A DNA stretch of 64,000 bases from Quercus robur (taxonomy: Eukaryota; Streptophyta; Magnoliopsida; Fagales; Fagaceae): NCBI RefSeq assembly GCF_932294415.1, contig NC_065537.1:7358349-7422348 (forward strand). Reading direction: 5' to 3'. The translations under genes and the position numbers were made by a program. Positions within the stretch are counted from its first letter, which is position 1. Every line of letters begins with the position of its first letter. The notes beneath the pieces were generated by a model that saw nothing but the letters and a program-made list of their open reading frames with translations, was not told where the DNA came from and searched no databases. Positions 59,769 to 64,000 of the stretch are shown piece by piece.

Positions 59769-60354
59769 GTAACTGTTTGGGGCGTTTGAAAATTTAAAGT
59801 GTAATTTAAAACAATATCAATTTATGTTATATATACGCACTTATTTTGGGAAAAATAATAAGTGTGCTCTCTTTTCTAAGACGAAGACCTTCATCTAAAG
59901 AACTGATAATGTTACTTTCCGGATGATTTTTAACCACTTTAGATGATGGCTTCTTTGAGGTGGACACTTTATCATTTCGAGAGATAGAAGGATGAGCTTC
60001 CAGAGGGATAAGAGGGCTTGGGGATCTGGACAATGATCTTGTCTCCATTGTAAAGTTCACAGGAATAGATTCTCTTTCCAGTGAACATTCTTCCACTTCC
60101 ACACCTTGGGCATCAATCTCAACGATAGCTTCTTTGGAGCTTGTTCCTTCTTCACTATCATCATTTGCTACGTTTGTTATGGCATCATCAATAATCACAT
60201 TGCTGGACTCCATTACCGTTTTTGTTTTCTTGTTGAAGACTCTATATGCCCGGCTTGTGGTTGAATACTCGATAAATATACCTTCATCACTCTTTGCATC
60301 AAATTTTCCAAGGTTCTCCCAATCATTTAGAATGTAACACTTTCTCCCAAAGAC

Positions 60355-60840
60355 TCAGAAGTATTTCACTTTTGGTTTCTTCCCATTACAAATTTCATAT
60401 GCAGTCTTCTTTGTTTCCGCTTTGAAGAATATTCTATTGTCAATGTGACATGAGGTGTTCACGACTTCCCCCCAAAATTTTTGAGGAATTTGCAAGTTGA
60501 GTAGCATAACTCTTGCCATTTCTTGAATCACTTGGTTCTTCCTTTCGACCACCCCATTTTGTTGAGGAGTTTTAGGATCTAAAAACTCTTTCTTGATCTC
60601 ATTCTTCTCACAAAAAGACTCAAATTTTGCATTCTCAAACTCCTTGCCATGGTCACTTCTTATCTTGACAATTGGTACACCTTGCTCATTTTGAAGCTTC
60701 TTACAAAGAATCTTCATCTTCTCACATGCTTCCGATTTCTCTCTAAGAAATTCCACTCATGTGTATCTTGAGAAATCAACGACAATGACCATATTATACC
60801 GTTTTCCTCCTAAGCTTTCCATTCTTGTGGGCCCTATTAA
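60355..60840 (-). pseudogene. Copia integrase core fragment
   Basis: The minus strand has IRSDHGKEFENAKF (second catalytic Asp) and QQNGVVERKNQVIQEMAR (catalytic Glu), then PQKFWGEVVNTSCHIDNR and YEICNGKKPKVKYF, hallmarks of Ty1/copia integrase. The first catalytic Asp should lie near 60770-60830, where a stop in the region before MEFLREK breaks the frame. The downstream linker (59863-60213) is Ser- and acid-rich, ending at the truncation. Confidence 0.88.
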
Positions 60841-60841
60841 A

Positions 60842-61390
60842 TCAACATGAAGAAGCTCTAAGCAACATGATGTAGAGATCACATTCAACTTTTGATGATT
60901 TTCCTTTGTTTGTTTTCCCATTTGACAATGTCTTCAAGTTTGGACACTTTCGCCACTTGTTTGAAGTTTGCATGGCCGAGTCTTTGATGCCAAAGTTACA
61001 ACACATCGACTCAGGCACTCCTACAAGAGATATTTGGTGTAGGAACCACTCCATAGCAATTGTCGGTGGTCCTATATCCCTCCAAGACTTGAATCCCTAC
61101 TCCATTTATGATTACACATCTTATCTTTGAGAATTGAACAAGAGAGTCCTCATCACATATTTGAGTGATGCTCAAGAGATTTGCCTTAAGCTCTTTGATA
61201 TATTGAACATCTTTCAATAGAGGTAGCCCCGGTATCTCAATAGTCCCTTTGCCAAGAACTTGAGCATGGCTTCCATCCCCAAATGTTACATAGTCACCAA
61301 CCTTCTCTTTGAGAGACTTAAATATTGACCTATCTCCTGTCATATGATGAGAACATCCACTATCAAGATATCATAAACAAGAATTGAATA
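60842..61390 (-). pseudogene. Copia protease and gag-pre-integrase fragment
   Basis: The minus strand reads YLDSGCSHHMTGD at about 61385-61335 (aspartic protease DSG signature), then FKSLKEKVGDYVTFGDGS, GKGTIEIPGLPLL and ELKANLLSITQICDED, followed by a frame-changed segment (WRKCPNLKTL) near 60930. This is the usual junction between protease and integrase in copia elements. Confidence 0.85.
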
Positions 61391-61763
61391 CTTTCATAGC
61401 AATGTGCACAAACAAGCAAGCATGAGATAAGCATTCTTGATCTTTAAAAAGAAAATCATCTTCATTTTCTATTCTCTTACTAGATTGAATTCTTTTTTTA
61501 AGGTGATCAACCTTGTCACACAATATTCTATTTCTTCTTTTATACTTCTCAATCAATGAATTTGACTCACATAGACTATTGTGTAAACCATGGTTCTTGT
61601 GTTCAAGATACTTTAGCACGTGAACAAACATTCTAGCATGTTTCTTTGTTTTTAACAACTCTAGGAGTTCATTGTTAGGACAATCTTTAAAAATACTCAT
61701 AGAGTCATTATCACAAACATTTGCAACACAATTCAACATAGCCTTTTCCATAGCTTCATCCAT
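61371..61763 (-). pseudogene. Copia gag C-terminal remnant
   Basis: 130 codons with helical, Lys-rich sequence (LYLELLKTKKHA-like region, KVDHLKKRIQSSK) ending in MKVFNSCL and a stop three codons before the protease motif. Typical CCHC residues are not present, so an internal deletion is likely. The ATG at 61763 is close to the PBS, so the N-terminal gag is missing too. Confidence 0.6.
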
Positions 61764-61811
61764 AGCTACAAGGGGTCTAGGATCACACTAAGGATATTGA
61801 ATTCCGTCAAA

Positions 61812-61831
61812 GTGTACCTGCTTTGATACCA
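61812..61831 (-). other. PBS of the copia element
   Basis: The minus strand begins TGGTATCAAAGCAGGTAC, matching the TGGTATCAGAGC complement of plant initiator tRNA-Met with one difference. Confidence 0.8.
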
Positions 61832-61833
61832 AT

Positions 61834-62420
61834 TGAAAACTCACTTAGTGTGTAGAACACTTGTGAATGTTTAGACCCCCAAATACAAATTTTCAATACA
61901 AGTTTATATTCAAATAATATATGTGCGGAATATGAAATATAACCAATACCCAAATTTGCAAACTACTCTAAGCCATTAATTAATAACAACCAGCAGAAAT
62001 TAAAAGCTAAGAGTAAGGGAAAGAGAGATGCAAACACAAGATAACACTGACACGTGTTATCAAAGAGGAAATCGAAGAACTCAGTGAAAAACCTCTCTGT
62101 CGCCCTCGAAGTGGTAGGCCATTCAAGCCTAATCTACCCAATGTACCTAAGCCCTCCAAGCTTCTTGCTCCACCAAGGTTATGCCGAACCGTGTCTTCTC
62201 TAGCTTTCTGGATCCCGTAATTAGCCCATTATATCAACCAATATGAATTGGTTCTCTCTTGAACTGCTTTCCAAACACCAAGAACCTTCTCACTACTCTA
62301 AATTTGGTGAGGTAAGGATTTGGTTTATAATCCCCTCATGGGTATGACAATGGAGAGGGTGAGAGTTGAGGAATTTGGAGAATCAAATGTATAATATTAT
62401 GGATGAATCAATCTTTTTTA
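61834..62420 (-). repeat. Probable 5' LTR of the copia element (outer border uncertain)
   Basis: It starts on the plus strand with TGAAAACTCACTTAGTG next to the PBS. The following GC-richer block (CCAATGTACCTAAGCCC, CTCCACCAAGG) looks like copia LTR leader sequence. The same TTGAAAACTCACT phrase recurs at 62426, possibly a nested or duplicated end. The outer terminus and target duplication could not be set, because the partner LTR is missing. Confidence 0.5.
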
Positions 62421-62954
62421 TTATTGAAAACTCACTATGAGAGACCTCAAAATTAGGGTGCTCTCAAAAAAGAGAGATTTTTGTGGTGTGCCTTTTAGGG
62501 CACCTCTCTTTTTGGGTAAGTGGTGTGGAGTTGCCACTAATTCTTTATGTACAAAAAATAAGAAAAACTAAATAAAAAATACATAATTGAATTGCTTTGC
62601 TTCATTGATTGAATAAAGAGGATACATATTTGAAAGTTTGAACATTACATGGCTTTGGGTCCTAATTACAATCTACCAAAAATACATGGCTTTTTTGTCC
62701 TAGTTACAATCTACCCAAAAATAAAAACAAAGATAAAGCCTAGGTCTACCAATCCAAAGACACTAAATTTGAAGGCTAGGTTATGGAATGGGAAGGCGTT
62801 AGGCATCCATTTCGCCCAGACAAAGTCTGGTTTTCTAAACTCTTGTGACCAATGTACCATTTTTATGCATGACATGAATGATATGTTGAACATGTGAAAT
62901 AAAAATTAAGCCACACAAATTTATTATGAATGAAGTCTCTTCTTTTGAAAAGAA
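62421..62954. other. Spacer without a recognised gene
   Basis: Contains an inverted pair around 62476-62515 (CTCTCAAAAAAGAGAG and AGGTGCCCTAAAAGGCACACC-like sequence) and a repeated phrase, TACATGGCTTTGGGTCCTA and TACATGGCTTTTTTGTCCTA (62645 and 62682), each followed by TACAATCTACC. Both are probably parts of unidentified repeats. Confidence 0.4.
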
Positions 62955-63605
62955 TCAGATCTGTTTTGGTTGGTAAAAAAAAATTAATTTTGATTTATCA
63001 AAATACCAGATCTATTTTGTAGTATGAAGAAAAATAAGTGATTTTTGGAGATAAAAATTCAGATCTGTGTGTATCACATGAAATAAAGCCTTTTGATTTG
63101 AAAAATATAAGATCTGTTTTTTTAAGAACTTAGAAAAATGGTTTTTGATTTGTAAAAGATCAGATCTGTTTTTTGAATAATAATAAATAAATAAAAAAGG
63201 TTTTTGATAATAGAAAAATCAGATCTGTTGTTTATATGTTTTGAAAGAATTTTTTTTCTTTTTTTAAAGAAGAGAGTTTCACTCATAATTTAAATTCATG
63301 CAACATGGACTAAACACAATAAACACAATCATGTTTTATCTTTTTCTTTATTTCAAAAATTTGCATATGTTAAAGAAAAATCATATCTGTATCTAAGAAA
63401 GATACAAAACAGTTTTTAATTTAGAAAAAATTAGATCTGCATCTAATGAAGATGCAAATATGTTTTTATTTTAAGAAAAATTTAGATCTACATCTAATGA
63501 AGATACAGATCTGTTTTTATTTTAAGAAAAAGTCAGATCTACATCTAATGAAGATGCAGACCTATTTTTATTTTAAGAAAAAGTCAGATCTACATCTAAT
63601 GAAGA
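62955..63605 (+). repeat. Degenerate tandem array with AGATCTG motif
   Basis: Roughly a dozen copies of (T)CAGATCTGTTTT-like words spaced about 50-60 bp apart, with A/T-rich filler. From about 63420 the unit is more regular, near 52 bp, with AGATCTACATCTAATGAAGA and TTTTATTTTAAGAAAAA. Inner units contain a second inverted word (ATCTAATGAAGAT). Confidence 0.8.
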
Positions 63606-64000
63606 AAAGAGTTGTTCACATGTAGATTACTGACATTCAAGAAAGAGATTACAACAATCACATAGAAAAATAATCATGCTTTAAACAAAACAATGACTAA
63701 TAATTCAAAGATAACAAAACATTCATCATTTTAAACAAGAAGCATAAGGAAAAGAAAGGGTGATTGACAACAACCTCTTGCATGAGCACTCCTTGTTCTT
63801 GAGAGGTTATTTTAGGATCCAAAGAAACTTATTCAGTTATCTTTGAAACCTAAAAACCCTAATTTAAGCAGCAAATCTCAGAGAGGATCAGCAAGTATCA
63901 GCAATTTGAGAGCCTTAAAACGTGTACCTCTTAGAGCGTAAAATAAAGGTGCTAAATTATAAGACCCAATCTCCATTTATAGATGCTAGAAGACTCTAAA
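63606..64000. other. Window end, no gene recognised
   Basis: AT-rich with a short segment (AAACCTAAAAACCCTAATTT near 63850) that resembles a leader of a plant gene on the minus strand, but no coding exon is visible before the window ends. Confidence 0.4.

Larger units (their letters stand above)
59863..61833 (-). mobile_element. Truncated Ty1/copia element
   Basis: Minus-strand order from a tRNA-iMet-type PBS (61812-61831): gag remnant, protease motif, gag-pre-integrase, integrase core, linker. RT and RNase H are absent: homology ends within LDEGLRLRKE near 59865, about 90 bases before the old Tat element. The gag zinc knuckle is also missing, since coiled gag-like sequence passes almost directly into the protease motif near 61370. 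Parts lie in different frames with stops between them. This fragment was present before, or independently of, the Tat insertion at GTAAC. Confidence 0.85.

Overview
This is nuclear DNA of a flowering plant, probably a woody eudicot. The signs are AT-rich intergenic sequence, GT-AG introns, long microsatellites, a plant-type PPR gene relic, and dense nested retrotransposons, LINE tails and MITEs. The species cannot be fixed from the sequence; a tree such as one of the Fagaceae is only a guess from the look of the MITEs. No intact host gene, rRNA, tRNA or CRISPR array was found.

Layout. 1-4.1 kb: a 292-bp tandem duplication and a broken, truncated VPS4/SKD1-type AAA ATPase on the minus strand. 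4.1-10.1 kb: AT-rich intergenic DNA. 10.3-12.4 kb: a decayed DYW-class PPR pseudogene resembling Arabidopsis At1g25360. 13.3-17.7 kb: two LINE (L1-type) remnants in opposite orientation. 17.676-28.059 kb: a complete, very young Ty3/gypsy element of Tat type, with 452-bp LTRs differing at one base and TSD AACTT. 28.4-29.6 kb: a LINE tail. 32-45 kb: MITEs, a GA microsatellite, a 1-kb DNA element, a copia-type solo LTR, pieces of a third Tat element, about 370-bp tandem repeats and LINE tails. 45.822-59.768 kb: an old Tat element on the minus strand (TSD GTAAC) carrying a nested 3.48-kb solo LTR. 59.8-62.4 kb: a truncated Ty1/copia element. 63-63.6 kb: a degenerate array built around AGATCTG.

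The most interesting object is the 3' half of the young Tat element. Downstream of integrase lies an array of 117-bp and 40-bp repeats in which each unit can fold into two hairpins, with paired changes between copies. Beyond it, on the opposite strand, is an intact gene of four coding exons (634 aa when spliced) with its own TATA box and a 5'UTR intron. The old Tat element has the same arrangement in decayed form: TATA box, split antisense gene, hairpin-like motifs. The module therefore predates the divergence of the two elements. The young element itself has a gag-pol break (a deletion with frame change) plus an in-frame amber codon, so its recent movement probably relied on proteins from a relative.
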